Of a stretch of 64,000 nt of DNA, positions 11,633-23,900 are shown piece by piece. Source of the DNA: Chlorokybus atmophyticus (lineage: Eukaryota > Streptophyta > Chlorokybophyceae > Chlorokybales > Chlorokybaceae); assembly GCA_009103225.1 (NCBI GenBank), contig RHPI01001517.1, positions 269,441 to 333,440 on the forward strand. Direction: 5' to 3'. The number at the start of each line of letters is the position of its first letter. Position 1 is the stretch's first letter. The notes beneath the pieces are model-generated. The model was not told the DNA's origin. It saw only the letters and a list, made by a program, of their open reading frames with translations, and searched no databases. The position numbers and the translations under genes were made by a program.

Positions 11633-12752
11633 ATGACTAGCACGGGGCAGCGCCCCAGCTACGACCACCTTATCAAGCTGCTTCTGATCGGCGACTGCGG
11701 CGTGGGCAAGAGCAGCCTCCTGATGCGTTTCAGCGACGACCGGTTCCACGTCAGCTACAGGCCCACGCTCGGCATCGACTACCGATCACACATGATGGAG
11801 GTCAACAACGGAAAGAAAGTCAAGCTCCAGGTGCTGTTGATACCGCTCAGTGTGTAGTGTGTACATGTACGTGCACGCGCGCTAGTGGGCATTGAGTGCA
11901 TGCGCGTGCAGCTGCGAGTGTGTATGTGCGCGCTGCGCATGAGGCTGTGCGCACGTAGATACACGCGTGCGTGTGCTGCGCGTGCGCGTGCGTATGTGCG
12001 CGCATGTGTTGTATGTGTATGCGTGCCTGCGCCCGTGTGCGCTCGTGCCGATGCGTGTATGTTTGCAGCGTGAACATCTGCGACAATGTATTGTGAGTAT
12101 TTGCGCGGGCGGGCGCCTGTACATCTGTGCATATGTGTCTGTGTGTGCGCGTGTGCATGCATGTGCATATGTGTGTGCCATTACCTCTTTGTAAGTTATG
12201 CTTAATTCTCCTGAACATTTGGTGTCCAGGTTTGGGACACAGCTGGGCAGGAGCGCTTCCGTAACATCGCACTGTCTTACTACCGCGGCGCACACGGCGT
12301 GCTTCCCGTGTACGACGTGTCCAACGAGGAGTCTTTCGACAATGTTGCCTACTGGATGGGCAGCCTCAATCATTCCGCGTCGCCGGACATCGTCAAGGTC
12401 CTCATCGGCAACAAGCGTGACGTGAACTCAGACCAACGTGTTGTATCAGTTGAACAAGGCAAACAGGTGGCTGAGAGATACGGCGTGTCCTTCTTTGAGA
12501 CGTCTGCAATCAGCGGGGATAATGTGCGGGAGGCGTTTGAGGCCATCACGCATGCGAGTGTGGCGCAGCTGTCTACATGGAAGGAGAGCGCGCGTAACCA
12601 GAGGGTTGTGCCATTGGTGAGTGTGCGTGAGTGCGTGTATTTGCGTGCGTGCCGTGGCATGCGTGTGTCAAACTTGTATCGCTGGCATGCAGACAGGGCT
12701 TGACGGGAATCTGAAGAAGAAAAGTCCAGCCTTGGCGATCTGCTGCACGTGA
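11633..12752 (+). CDS. Rab8-like GTPase, divergent tandem neighbour
   Basis: A second Rab follows the RABE gene on the same strand. Exons 11633-11830, 12230-12616 and 12693-12752 join in phase 0 to give about 214 residues. The P-loop [24 protein letters not shown] and ETSAIS are present, so GTP binding should be intact. The effector region is RPTLGIDYRSHMM, which departs from the RABE consensus. VLPVYDV replaces the usual LLVYDV, with a proline in a core strand. The last exon is small, as in the neighbour, and ends ICCT, giving a CC prenylation site. The intron between exons 1 and 2 is nearly all alternating TG/CG. Both exon layouts place a short final exon on the CC tail, which suggests an old tandem duplication followed by divergence of the effector surface. 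Confidence 0.92.
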
Positions 12753-13354
12753 TATCACCCAGCAGGGTCCTGCATGAAACTTGTATCTCACATTGAGCAC
12801 TATTAGTGGCAGGCAATTGCAACTTCATTTGCAGTTGTTGCTGTCACTGGCTTGATGACAAGTGACGGGTGTATTGGCAAAAAAGTAGTATTGCTGGTTT
12901 TGCAGTACAAAATCGAGGACTTGTACTTCATACACACTGCTTAATGCCTTCATGCGTATGCACACATGTGCCACTACTGTATGGGCACTATCGCACGAGC
13001 TCAGGAAGCAATGCTTCTGTGGTGCACATGGTGTGCCTTATGTGTGAACAGCCAACAACAGTAATGTGCACCGGTATGGTCGCAGCTCATGACTAGGCAC
13101 TCCCACTGCATGCAGCTAGGTGTTTGTTTGCAATGTCTCAATTGACGCAGGACTGAAAGCTTCTGTCCTGTGTCGATGAGTGAGCATTCAAACCATGACG
13201 GCTCATTTCATAGCCAGCCATCAACTTGTGACAACAGCAAGCGACGTGATGCAGCAAAAGCACATCAGCAAAAATTCCGGGGAAGGAAGGGAGCTGTCAA
13301 TGATGTGACCAGCAGTCCAAGTCCAACGCAATGTACACACAGTAACATAGCACA
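12753..13354. other. Intergenic region between second Rab and RPL7
   Basis: Convergent 3' flanks of two genes. No open frame with a domain or splice support was seen on either strand. Confidence 0.5.
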
Positions 13355-14560
13355 CTAGTTCATCCTGCGCACGAGGGCGTTGATCTTTTCAGCGCGGTTG
13401 CCGGCGTCTCCACCCTCGATGTAATGGCGACGCTTGAGCTTGTAGCCGCCATTGGGGGAGGAGAGCTTGAAGGGCCAGAGGAAGTTGTTGACCTCCTTGA
13501 AGGCGGGGCCCACGGTGTAAATCTCGTGGATGAGGTCCTCAATGCAGATGATACCGCGGTGGCCGAGCGCCTTCTCAATGATGGCGTTGTCTGTCAAGGG
13601 AGTCCGCTGCTTCTCTACCTTGCCATAACCGCGCTTGTAGATGAGCTCCCGCACCGTCTTCAGGTTGGGATACCTGTGTCATACACAATTACTCATATTA
13701 GTTCCATCCGTAGTTCACCGACTGTGCTCATGATAGCAACAACATGAACACCCACTTGAAATGCTGCAGAGTACTCAATAAAAAAGAAAAGAAACGAAAC
13801 AATTGCTGCAGCGTATGCGCACGAAGACTGGTTACAGATCTGCACTCTAGTTCTGTGTAATAGCAACTAGCGACAGAAGCAAAAACGATTGGGGCGAGAT
13901 CCGATAGTTGTGGCGGAATTGCCACCCAGAACTGAATGAAGCTAAGGACAGCAGATCCCTGCACAACTGCTGCTACTAAAAAAGCTGCTGCCATCATCAT
14001 TTGCACAGCGCTGTTGCAACCCCAGCAATGCACGGCTGCATGAATTGCAACATTGCAAGCTGGCTAACAAACAACAAACAAAGCAGCACACCACAAGCTC
14101 GATGTAAATGATCAACATATGAAGCACGAGCACATACAAATGAAGGCGATGGATGCGCCTACCCGTAGGCGACGTAGGGCTCGACGCGCTTGAGCATGGC
14201 CATGGTGGCGGCGTTAACGCGGACGAAGACGGCGTTCTGGATCTGGCGGAGGCGGAGCAGCTGCATAATCTTCTTTGTGGTCGGGTGCATGTCATTGATA
14301 CCGCGGATACGGATGACCACAGCCAGGGGTGCCTCCGGCGGCACGTAGAAAGCGCCGCTGACCTTGGCCTCTCGCCTCAGGCGCACCTCCTCGGCCTCCT
14401 TCGTTCTGTACTCCTTCACGTACGCCTCTGCCCTTTTGAACACATCCCGTCGGCTGGCCTTGGCAGCAGCCGCCTTGGCCTGGGCCGCCTCAACCCTCTT
14501 TGCGGACCACTCCTCGTCCCTCCGCCTCTTCTTCAACACCGACTCCGGCACCGGCGCCAT
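13355..14560 (-). CDS. RPL7: 60S ribosomal protein L7 (uL30)
   Basis: This large-subunit ribosomal protein is encoded by two exons (14560-14163 and 13673-13355), joined at a split Gly codon to give 238 residues, a normal L7 length. The N-terminal half is the eukaryote-specific basic helical extension ([18 protein letters not shown]...). It is followed by [20 protein letters not shown] and [16 protein letters not shown]. The splice restores [25 protein letters not shown], a near-universal L7 stretch. The end has GRRGI-like [19 protein letters not shown], then [16 protein letters not shown]-rich, purine-skewed leader lies directly upstream. Confidence 0.97.
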
Positions 14561-15490
14561 CGCGGCGACCTTGTGTGTATGTATCTGCTCCTCCCCGCTA
14601 CCCCGTCCTGCTGATCCTCGTCCTCGTGCCCCTCCGCCGCCGCCTCGCCCGCCGCCGCCGCGGGAGGGGCAAAACCCTAAAAGGACCCGCTGAGAGCAGC
14701 CGCCGCCGTCTACACTCACCTCACTACAGCTTCATGTACGCCGCTGTTAGACGCATCACAACTGACTGTACTCCGCTGACAGAGGACGACTACGACTTTG
14801 TGCCAAAAGTCTGCTTGCTCACATGATCTTGCGGCAGTGTGCATAAGAAAGTGCGATGCAGGATTCGTGTGATGTGCAGAGCTCCAATGGGGTGTGACTT
14901 ATGATGGCTATGACAAATTCTTTTTGGTCCAGCGATAAACTTGACATGAAGTTCATGATCAGATTGGACGCCGCATATGTCGCATAACTTACCAATCTTG
15001 ACGCAGTTATTATAAATTTATTGATATCTTTAATAGCATTTAAACTTATGTTTAGTTGTTTCTGTACTTATTGCTACATGTGTGTTTATTACAACGGTAT
15101 GTTATTATTGTTACACGTTAACTATGTTTGATGTTAAACAACTTTAACTTAGTTAGTTGATCTTACATAATGTGCTGATCGTAATCTATAGAGAAAACGT
15201 AACTGACTTGTGGTGTCAATTGAGTGATTGCATTGCAGCGTTTTACGTGCCGTGTAGAGCGCATGAACGCGCTCAACCAAAGAGGACAGGTAAGGAATGT
15301 GAAAGGCACAGCTGGGTGGTTGTTGGAAAGCCAAACCATTCGCTGCGCGCGGTTGTTGCTGGTCAGCTTGGTCCATGTCAACAACTCGAACTGGTTAAGA
15401 CTCAAAGTTGGAGCTGAACACCAATAGGCAGTGTTTGTTGCATGATGTGTCGCGTTACATGACACGATGTATCACCCCCTAAAGTAGTTG
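14561..15490. other. RPL7 promoter and AT-rich intergenic stretch
   Basis: The left ~150 bases are the GC-rich 5' region of RPL7 with a telo-box. From about 14990 to 15170 the sequence becomes strongly AT-rich, unlike its surroundings. No gene is supported. Confidence 0.5.
14672..14680 (+). promoter_or_regulatory. Telo-box (AAACCCTAA) upstream of RPL7
   Basis: A perfect AAACCCTAA lies ~112 bp upstream of the L7 start codon, the position and gene class where this element is typical in plants. The match is seen directly; activity is inferred. Confidence 0.6.
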
Positions 15491-15736
15491 TCAGCGCTGC
15501 AGCTGCTCTTTAAGCAACCCCATTTTCGATCCGACGATGCATGTGGCCGTGAGGTACCCCAGGATTGCATGTCTACCGGCAGGTTGCCTACCATGCATGC
15601 GACCAGCGGGGCAATACCCCCGGAGATACCGCGCCATCGCCCTTGTTTGGTGTTCCGTAGCGACTTTCGCTGGGGTGTCGGTAGGTGCCATGAACTCGCA
15701 ATCGTACAGCTCAGCTTCTCTATTATAAACTTTCAT
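15491..15736 (-). CDS. Small unidentified open reading frame, 81 residues
   Basis: A complete ATG-to-stop frame begins MKVYNREAELYDCEFMAP and ends GSKMGLLKEQLQR. The product is not recognised. The C-terminal third contains a mildly hydrophobic stretch (AILGYLTATCIVG) that could be a membrane segment. No introns are needed. A comparable open frame runs on the opposite strand, so coding status is uncertain. Confidence 0.3.
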   Translation of the reverse strand: MKVYNREAELYDCEFMAPTDTPAKVATEHQTRAMARYLRGYCPAGRMHGRQPAGRHAILGYLTATCIVGSKMGLLKEQLQR

Positions 15737-16451
15737 GTCCCCTCCAAACCTGCGGCCGCTTCTCATTGCTCCAAGTCCATGTTAATGCAAGGGCTCTTAA
15801 TAGACAGCTTGTTGAGCCAGAAGCCAGCCGCGTGCAGTGTTTAGTCTAGCGCGTAAAGACGTCGCACGTGGCTGGTTGTTGGTGCCTTCCATCTTCTTAT
15901 TGGTCAGCGGGCGCTGCTGTCATGTCGAATACGCATATGCTGCTGGCGTGTGTGCGTGAGGTTGTAAAGGTAATTATTCTTGAATGGTTCCAAGCCCAGT
16001 GATAAAGTGGGTACAGGCTGCACACGGGTGCATCTGATTGTCGTTGCTACAATTGACAAACACTGCAAAAGCTTCCTCAAGCACGGTAATGTCAGGGTAC
16101 TTTTACGTGGGAGTACTTGAGGTGCCATTCTGCCACGGGAGCCCCGAGGCAGTAAATGATTCAGCTTCTTCAACTGTCCCTTTGGACTCGGGCGAGACAT
16201 CTCCGGGCGGGAGGTCTCATAGCCCTTGCTGGGTCTCATTGTCTACCTCATGCGCTACCTCAACGTCATAATCACTGGCAAGCCCTATAAGTCTGAATGT
16301 TGCAAGTGTTGCAATAAGCAGCGTGCATGCGGGATGCTCCTCTCACATGCTGTCACAAGGCTGTCATTACTAATGCAGCGAGCGTGTGTTCATGCTATGT
16401 ATCACACTCCATGCCTACTAAAAACCAGACAATACAATGCACACAGCAACA
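15737..16451. other. Intergenic region
   Basis: Only short unsupported open frames are present on either strand. Nothing with a domain or matched splice sites was found. Confidence 0.45.
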
Positions 16452-16937
16452 CTACACTGCTGCCGCCAGCCATGCGTCCTCCTCGGTTGTTTGCGCCGCA
16501 AACCTCCAGCCTGGTACCGCTGCCATGACCGCCGCTCTGCGCTCCAGCATCGTGAGGCCCTGCGCTCGTTGTGGCGCGCACGCCACGAACTGCCAGTACA
16601 GCGCGAGGAAGCCGGGCAGCAGCAGGTCATGTGCGGTGAGCGCACAATGCGCGCACATGTCGATGATGTGGTGGAATGCCTGGCCAAGCGCCCCGTGCGT
16701 CTCCGCCCCCAACGGATGGAACGTGTCGCTGGCGGGGTGGTCGTGATACTTGCACCGCTTCGCCTGCTCTGCCGCGCGGGCGGCGCCACCCGGCTGCTCA
16801 GCGCACGCAGTGAACATCATGTCAAGGAGCATGCGTGTGTCGCGACCTGCTTTAGAGGCCATCAACTCGACAAGTCTGCTGCGCATCTCGCCAAGTAGAA
16901 TGGGCATGAAGCCCGTCTTCTCCCGGCTCCATCTCAC
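16452..16937 (-). pseudogene. Retroelement-like C-terminal fragment
   Basis: An isolated ~160-residue frame contains AAEQAKRCKYHDHP followed by DTFHPLGAETHGALG and FHHIIDMCAH. The pattern of a K-R-x-K-Y stretch, then F-x-P-hydrophobic-x-E-T-x-G, resembles a domain I associate with C-termini of some eukaryotic reverse-transcriptase ORFs. No reverse transcriptase lies upstream in any frame, so if the assignment is right this is a stranded relic. The homology is recalled from pattern only; a single-copy host gene remains possible. Confidence 0.35.
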
Positions 16938-17276
16938 ATGCTGCTACAAGGCTTGGTAGAGGCAAGTTGTATCGCTTTACTGCCTCTGGGCGGACGGTTG
17001 TGGTGTGCGGCTACACATGGTAGCACCCACCAATTGAACACTTGCATGTACATGGTAGCATCTACTGGTATCTCCACAACACTGCCTCACAAAGGGAATA
17101 ACTGGCATATACAAATGTACAAAATCGAGCTTATCAGATACGGCTCACACACCAACAAAGCTACATCTAGTACAACTAGTACTCTTACACATGTGCATGA
17201 CGGCGACAACCATAATCTCCAATTGAAAGAGAAAACACAAAACAACCAGCCAGCATGCGTATCACACCAGCATGCA
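16938..17276. other. Region downstream of P450 gene
   Basis: This is the 3' flank of the leftward P450 gene. It holds no supported exon. Confidence 0.45.
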
Positions 17277-20054
17277 TCACACGTCGGCACCACATTCTTG
17301 CGCCAGCAGCTGCTCAGCTCCAATGCGTGCCACAAACTTGAGCTCGTAGAGTTCGGGCACGAGAGAGATGCCGTAAATCTCATTCAGGTCAACGGGCTTG
17401 CCATCTGGTGTGGTGATGTGGAAGCAGCGAATTACGTATGCGAGAAGGAGAAGGAGCTCGGTCTGCGATAACAACATCCCGGGACAGATGCGGCGACCCG
17501 TACCCCACGGAATGAACGCAGGGTTCAGGGCTTTATACTGCAAGAACGGACAGGTTGGTGTTGGTTGGTGTTACACACACCCACACACATGCGGGCACAC
17601 ATCCACACACGCTGATGCGCGCGCACTTGCACATACATACATACACAAAGACGCGTGTACGTGCACAGATACATGTACGTGTGCACGCGCATACACACAC
17701 TATCTTGTTAACCTGAGCTCCTTCATGCAAGAAGCGTTGTGGCTTGAACTTGTCCGGCTCATCCCAGTGCTTGGCACTCCTCATGAGGCTCCAGTTGTTC
17801 ATCAGCAGCTGCGAGCCTTTCTTGATGGAGTGACCCATCACCTCGATGTCCTCGCTAGTGGCGTGCGGGATCCCAAAGGCATGGATTGGCTGCGAGAAAG
17901 GTTATTGAGTCAGTGACAATGCTGAGTACAGGTGGTTCTGATGGTAGTTGTGTTGTGTCATTCATCCACCTTATAACGCAGTGCTTCTTTGATGAATGAA
18001 TGCAGCAGAGGCATGCTGCCAAAGTCCTCGTCGTTTGGGAGTCGCTTCACTCCAACAACATTCTCAAGCTCTTCCTACGAACATGTTGGCGTTTGCAACG
18101 GTATGACACACAGACAGAGAGTCACAGCATACAAGAACACTTCACCTGCAGACTGCGCTGCGTGTCGGGGTAGCTTGCCAGCAGAGGTAAGCAATAGCGC
18201 AAGGTTGTGCTCGTTGTGTCCGTCCCGGCGATGATAACAGCGCTGCACAGCAGCATTACTTGCTCATCTGTCAAGCGCTCCTCGTCCTGAAACGAACATC
18301 ATGTGCTGCGCATACGCGTGCATACATACATGGACGTGCGCTCACACGCACACGCACGCACAGATACACACATGTGGGCAGAGCAGGTATATGGCAGCAT
18401 GCATGCTGAATTGCGCGCGCGCGCATGTGCGTATGTCATGCACGCACGTGCACACGCACACATGTGCCTGATACCTGGACACTTAGCAGATGTTCTGCAA
18501 AGGTGGTGACTGGGCTGCCTTTGGTAAACCTCTTCTTGGTGGAATCGATATTGTCACTGACAATCTGTCAACAAACGCACCCCACTATGCAGTCGCATGA
18601 GGCCAAACAAGAAAAGGTACAATGACAGACCAACATACTGGGGTGTAGCTCACGTTCTCAAATTTACTCTTCCAAACGGCGAGCTCGCGCAGCTTTTTGT
18701 TGGGAAGGAAAGCCAGCCATGGAATGTAGTCAGCAAGACCTTATAAGATAAGAGAATGCAAGGGTCTGGAACAGATAAGAGAATGGCATGCTAACAGCAA
18801 AGCACACGTTATGAGTACACAATACACAGGCTACACAACAACAACAACAACAACAGCACCTGTTGCGCTCGCGATCCCCTCGAATATGTGTTCGGTGGCG
18901 GACGACATGTCCAGAAACTCCTGATCCGTCTTCTCATGACTGGCAGCAAGCAACAACAACTGCTGTGAGCATGTGCGTTCATCACAGCAACCTGCGTCTC
19001 TCTCACTATCTACGCACATGCGCACGCGCGCACACACACGCACTCTCACCGCCGGCCGAAGATGAAACTCCACATCACATTGGATGTCGCCAGCGTGCAC
19101 TCAAGCGCGGGGTTCACCATATCACCATTCCTCGAACCCTATGTACGCACGCACGCACGCATACAACCAGCATACTACGTGTATCTCCCACTCCAGCTCA
19201 ATCACAACACACATCCCACCTCGAGGATGCGCTGCGCAAGTTGACGCGCTTCGGTCTTGATTCTCGCCTCAGACCGCTGAAGCTGCTTCTTTGACAACAG
19301 ATGCATGTGCATGATGCGGCGGAGCTGCTTCCAGTACTCGCCGTACTCGGCCATGCCCAAACCCAGGCCACCGTTGGTTATCAAGTCCTGTGGGGTGGCA
19401 TCAAGATAAGAGAGAGACACGCACACGCACACGCACGAGCGCACGCATGCATGCACAGATGCATGCATGCATGCACAGATGCACACAGACGCCTCTGTCA
19501 CTCAGTCCTTCACTGCGTGTGACTCACTGTCTGTCATCCCAAACACCTTTCCAATCACAACAACAGCAGACAAAACTCCAACCACGAGTGTGCAAAATGC
19601 TCTCCTCTCTCTTGCCATTGCTGCCGTCATTGGTCTGGGTCTCGTGGTGGTGACGGCGGCGTGCTTGTTGAAGATCTCCTCGACGGCTTCGGGGTCGCTC
19701 ACCACCACCGTGGGGATGGCGCCGAACCTCAGCTGCACCAGGGGGCCGTACTGTCCGACCCACTCCTCCACCACCCTGTGCGGCGCCTTACCCAGCTGCA
19801 GCAGGAGGAGCAGGTGAACATCCTCATGCGTGACAAGGATAGCCGCAGGGATATGTAGCGCTGCTCACCAGGTGGAGGTGGCCCAGGACAGGGAGGCCGG
19901 GGGGGCCAGGGGGCGGCGGCAGCTGCTTACACCATGAGGAGGAGGAGGAGGAGGAGGAGGAGGTAGCGTTGCTCCTCCTCCTGCGCAACAACAGCCAGGA
20001 GGTGGCGGCGAGGAGAATCAGGCCGTAGAGGAGCTGCACGAGGAGGAGGTCCAT
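17277..20054 (-). CDS. Cytochrome P450, CYP71-clan-like
   Basis: This is a haem-thiolate monooxygenase, probably anchored in the ER. Exons read leftward: 20054-19869, 19795 to ~19590, 19387-19220, 19138-19050, 18939-18860, 18654-18740, 18564-18475, 18286-18146, 18074-17970, 17889-17713 and 17537-17277. All but one junction fit GT-AG and phase. The N-terminus is a hydrophobic anchor (MDLLLVQLLYGLILLAATSW), then RRRR, poly-Ser and the PPPPGPPGLPVLGHLHL hinge. GLGMAEYGEYWKQLRR marks helix C. The I-helix oxygen groove is IIAGTDTTSTT. The K-helix ExxR is KEALRYK. FKPQRF is the PERF-type motif. The haem loop is FIPWGTGRRICPG with the ligand Cys. The 3' end of exon 2 (after TTTRPRP) is unresolved, because the nearest phase-0 donors would add ~15-35 odd residues. 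The substrate cannot be inferred. Confidence 0.93.
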
Positions 20055-20095
20055 GACGCCGCCGCCGCTCACACAGGAGACAGAGGAGTGCTTAC

Positions 20096-20284
20096 TCACC
20101 AGACCTGTGCGTGTGAATACTGTGTGTGAATGTCATGATCTATGTCCTCCTCCTCCTCCTCCTCAGCAGCAGCAGCAGCGTCACGGAGGCCGCCGTAGCT
20201 GGTGAAGTAGCTGCGTGAGGTCGACAAGCAGGAGGAGGAGAACCACGCCGCCTGCCTGGGACGCAGCACGCGTACGGTGTACAT
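20096..20284 (-). other. Possible alternative 5' exon of the P450 gene
   Basis: A frame starting MYTVRVLRPRQAAWFSSS lies just upstream of the P450 start on the same strand. It is Arg/Ser-rich, like an organelle presequence, and ends in an Ala/Glu tract. A phase-0 donor (CACAG|GTCTGG) could splice in frame to a pyrimidine-rich acceptor inside P450 exon 1 (CTCGTGCAG before LLYGLILL). A better donor (CTG|GTGAGTAAG) is out of frame. This is speculative. Confidence 0.25.
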
Positions 20285-20901
20285 GTAACACGTACCATCA
20301 CGGACACCAACGTACCGTACGTGCATCACCGACACAAGTTGTTTGAGTCGACATGTTGTGTTCAGACAGACATGTTGGTGGACAGGCGGTACGGCTTCCA
20401 TGTTGTCTACTCGCTGATAAAGTATATTGCTTTGTGTTAGCGGCATGTGGTGTGTGTCACAAATCGACGCTCGCTGAGTGAACTAAGTATACATACATAT
20501 GCGACATAAGTTTTGCATGTTATAAGCGCCACGCAAGCGTCTATGAGTCATAGTCTCTTGTGCGTGGCGCTCATGTCTGAATTGATGCAGATGCAAGCTC
20601 CCACGCCCGCTTTGTGTTATGCGAGTCCCTGCATGTGTGATACAAGATGACGTTTGATCAATGAAGCGTCAACCGAGGCCTGCAAGTGTAGCGGTCAAGC
20701 GTATACGATATGCGTGTTGGGTTCCACCACAACTTGCGTGCTCGGGCTCAACATCAGCACGAACATGGCATGGCGACCGCGAGTGCCATAACAAGCTATC
20801 AATGTGAAAGAGCAACTGCACACTCGCTGCTGCGAGCGCCACACTTCCATGCACACCGTATGTACACGAGTACTTGTGATTGGTCAGTTGATAACCCGTC
20901 A
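20285..20901. other. Intergenic region between P450 and EF-hand/WD40 gene
   Basis: This is the P450 upstream region and the 3' flank of the EF-hand/WD40 gene. No supported open frame was found. Confidence 0.5.
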
Positions 20902-23900
20902 TCATAGTCTCCTTGCGGGCGGCTTACGCGAGGCAGCAGCTACAATGTCATTGTGATGCGCACTGCCACCGCCACCGCCATTGCCGGCCACGCCGTGCTT
21001 GGCGGCGAGACTCACCCCGCTGATGCTCGTAGACAACTCCACGGTCGCATCCACCGGAGCCAACTCCTACGCATGTGCGCGTGTGTGCAACAACAACATA
21101 ACGACAATAACAACTGTGTTGCTGTGCTCTCACGTGTGTTGGGAGTCTCATCGAGAGTGGTAGGAAGCTCGTTGTTGCATTCGTGGCGTTGTTGGCTGGT
21201 GATGCCCCCGACGTCTGCTGCATCATTTGCATCTGCTGCTGTTGCTTTCGCCCTCCCGTGCGCACGCGTTCGAGCAGCCACGCCTTCTGCTGCGCAAGCC
21301 ACTGGCGCTCGTACTCCTCCTCATCCACCTCATCCTCACCCTCACCCTCACCCGCTTCTCCATCTCCCTCCTCTTGCGATTGTGTACCCGCCGCGGAAGC
21401 GCTCGGCTCGGGATTGGTGGTGGTGGTGGTGATGGTGTGGGTGTCGGGGGAGGATGTTGTGGGTGAGAGGTACACGGGCGCGGCGTGGGCGAATGTGGCA
21501 GGGTCGTCAATGTTCCAACCAATCTGCAAGAGTATACAACAATTGTAAGTACGTTTGCGTGTGTGTCCGCACACGCATGCGCGCAGGCACACGTGTATGC
21601 ATGCAGTCGTGTGTGCATGCGTGTGTATACGCGTGTACGTGCGTGTGCGTGTGCGTGCGTTGGTTGTATGCACCCACCTTTGAGCCGAAGACGCCAACAA
21701 GGCGGCCCACATCTGTCCATAGTCGGCTGCGACGGGCAAACGCGTGGGGGGCAATGAGACGGTGCAGCAAGTGAAATGCGTATGTGCATACGTACCAGGT
21801 GCTGTCCACAGATGCGGTGAGCAGCATGCGCGAGCCCTCCACCCACTCCATATGCAACACCGCACCCCAATGCGCCTGCACATCATCACCCCACAACAGC
21901 AAGTACTTGATTAGAAACATATCACACACGGGCTAGCATGCGCATGCACACAGCCACGCCCACGCCCACGCGCACGCACGCACGCACGCACATCCCCACC
22001 TTCCACGCAAACTCCAGCACCATCGCCGACCCAGACGCCCCCATCCCCGTCGCCGCCCCTCTCACTCCCGCCCTGGGCGTTGACGCCGTTGACCCCACCC
22101 CCACCACACTCTTGTCCACCCTCCACGCGCGCACGACCCCATCCGTCCCCGCTGTATACACCCTCTCATTGGTCTCCCCGTCCGCGCACGCGCACGCGAG
22201 CGCATCGAGCGCATCTTCAGCCACAACCACACCCACTTCGTGCACATCAGGAGACAACCGATACAGATGCAGAGATGCATCAGAGGTGCACGCGAGCAAA
22301 CACGGGTTGGGAAGCTTCGAGAGTGATACGAGTGCAACCGCGTGACCCTTGTTGTTGTTGTTGTCGCGCACGACGTGTTTGAGTTGTCCATCCAACTTCC
22401 ATAGTAGTAATGCTCCGTCGTACGAGGCTGTTGCGAGTAGCGGTTGTGTTTGTTGTTGTCCCGATGCGTGGCAGCAGCACATGGCGATGACGTCGTCGCG
22501 GTGTGCTGATAAAGTGTGGTGGGGGAGGTAGGCGCCCGCTTCTTCCAACATGTGGGGGGAGGGGGAGGAGGTGTTATTGTTGCTGTTGAAGCTGGCGGAA
22601 GAGGAGGAGCGGCCGTCGTCGCCGAGGGCGGAAGAGGCGTCGTCGCCGCCCGCACCGTCGTGCCAGATGCACACCTGAGGAGGAGGGGAGGAATGTGGTG
22701 CATGTGTGCATGCGTGTGGGCGTGTGTGCACGTACATGGAGATGCAATCAAGTGGGTACTGACAGTGATACAACCGTGCAAGTATGCATGCCAGGCACGA
22801 GTATGCACATCTTCATAAGCCCACATGCACACACGAACACACACGCGCACGTGCACATCTAAACGCACACGCACACGCACGCAGGTACTGCGCACACATG
22901 CACACACCCACACACATGCGCGCTTGCGCGCGCACAAGCACACGCGCACATGCGTGCGTGCGCCCGTGCACGTGCATCCGCGTGCATGCGTGTGTATGTG
23001 CGTGCGCCCGAGCGCACCAGAATAACAACGCAGACCACTCAAGACTGGACTCGACTCGCTCCCTACCTTCCTGTTCCACCCTCCCGCCGCGAACACCACC
23101 GCCCCCCCTCCGCTCGCCCCCGACCCCCCCGCCCTCACCGCCGCCACGCACGTCACCTCCGTCCCCCCCATCCCCGCGAATTTCGCCAGACACGCCCCGT
23201 TGTTGAAGTTCCATAAGCGTAGAGCCCCCTCCTGCGTGGCGGCCAGGAGGCGGCGGCCCGTCGGGTCGAAACACATCGCGGAGAGGTGGGAGGAGGAGGG
23301 TTTGGTTGTGGTTGTGGAGGAGGAGGAGGAGGTGGAGGTGGAGGTGGAGAAGGCGAAGACGCAGTCGCCGGATTCGACGGACCAGACGGACACGGAGCCG
23401 TCGCAGGCGCCCGTCACGACCTGGATGTGAAGTGGGTTGATGTTTGGTGTGCAAGTCCACCCTGCGTTGCACTCGCGCAAAAGCATGCTCACACGCACAT
23501 GTGCATGGGAAACACGTGCACGTAAAACACGCACACGCACACGCACACGCACACGCACAGGCACACGCACACGCGCACAAACACGCACACGCATGGACGC
23601 ATCTGCATGCGCACGCATGCACACGCACACGCACACGCACATACACACACTCCTCACCTGTCTGAACGCGCTGTTGTATATCGCCGCCACGAGCGCGCTA
23701 TTCTCCCTCCTCTCCGCATCCGTATCGTTGAAATGCAGCAGCGCCGATGCCGACGACAACGACGACGTTGATGACGACGACGAAGACGTGGCCGTGGTCA
23801 TCCCCGCCCATATCTCCAACCTCTCTCCTGCCGCCAGCACCAACGCCCTCCTCTCCACATCAACAGCTAGTGAACTAATCTCACCACTACTATTCCCACC

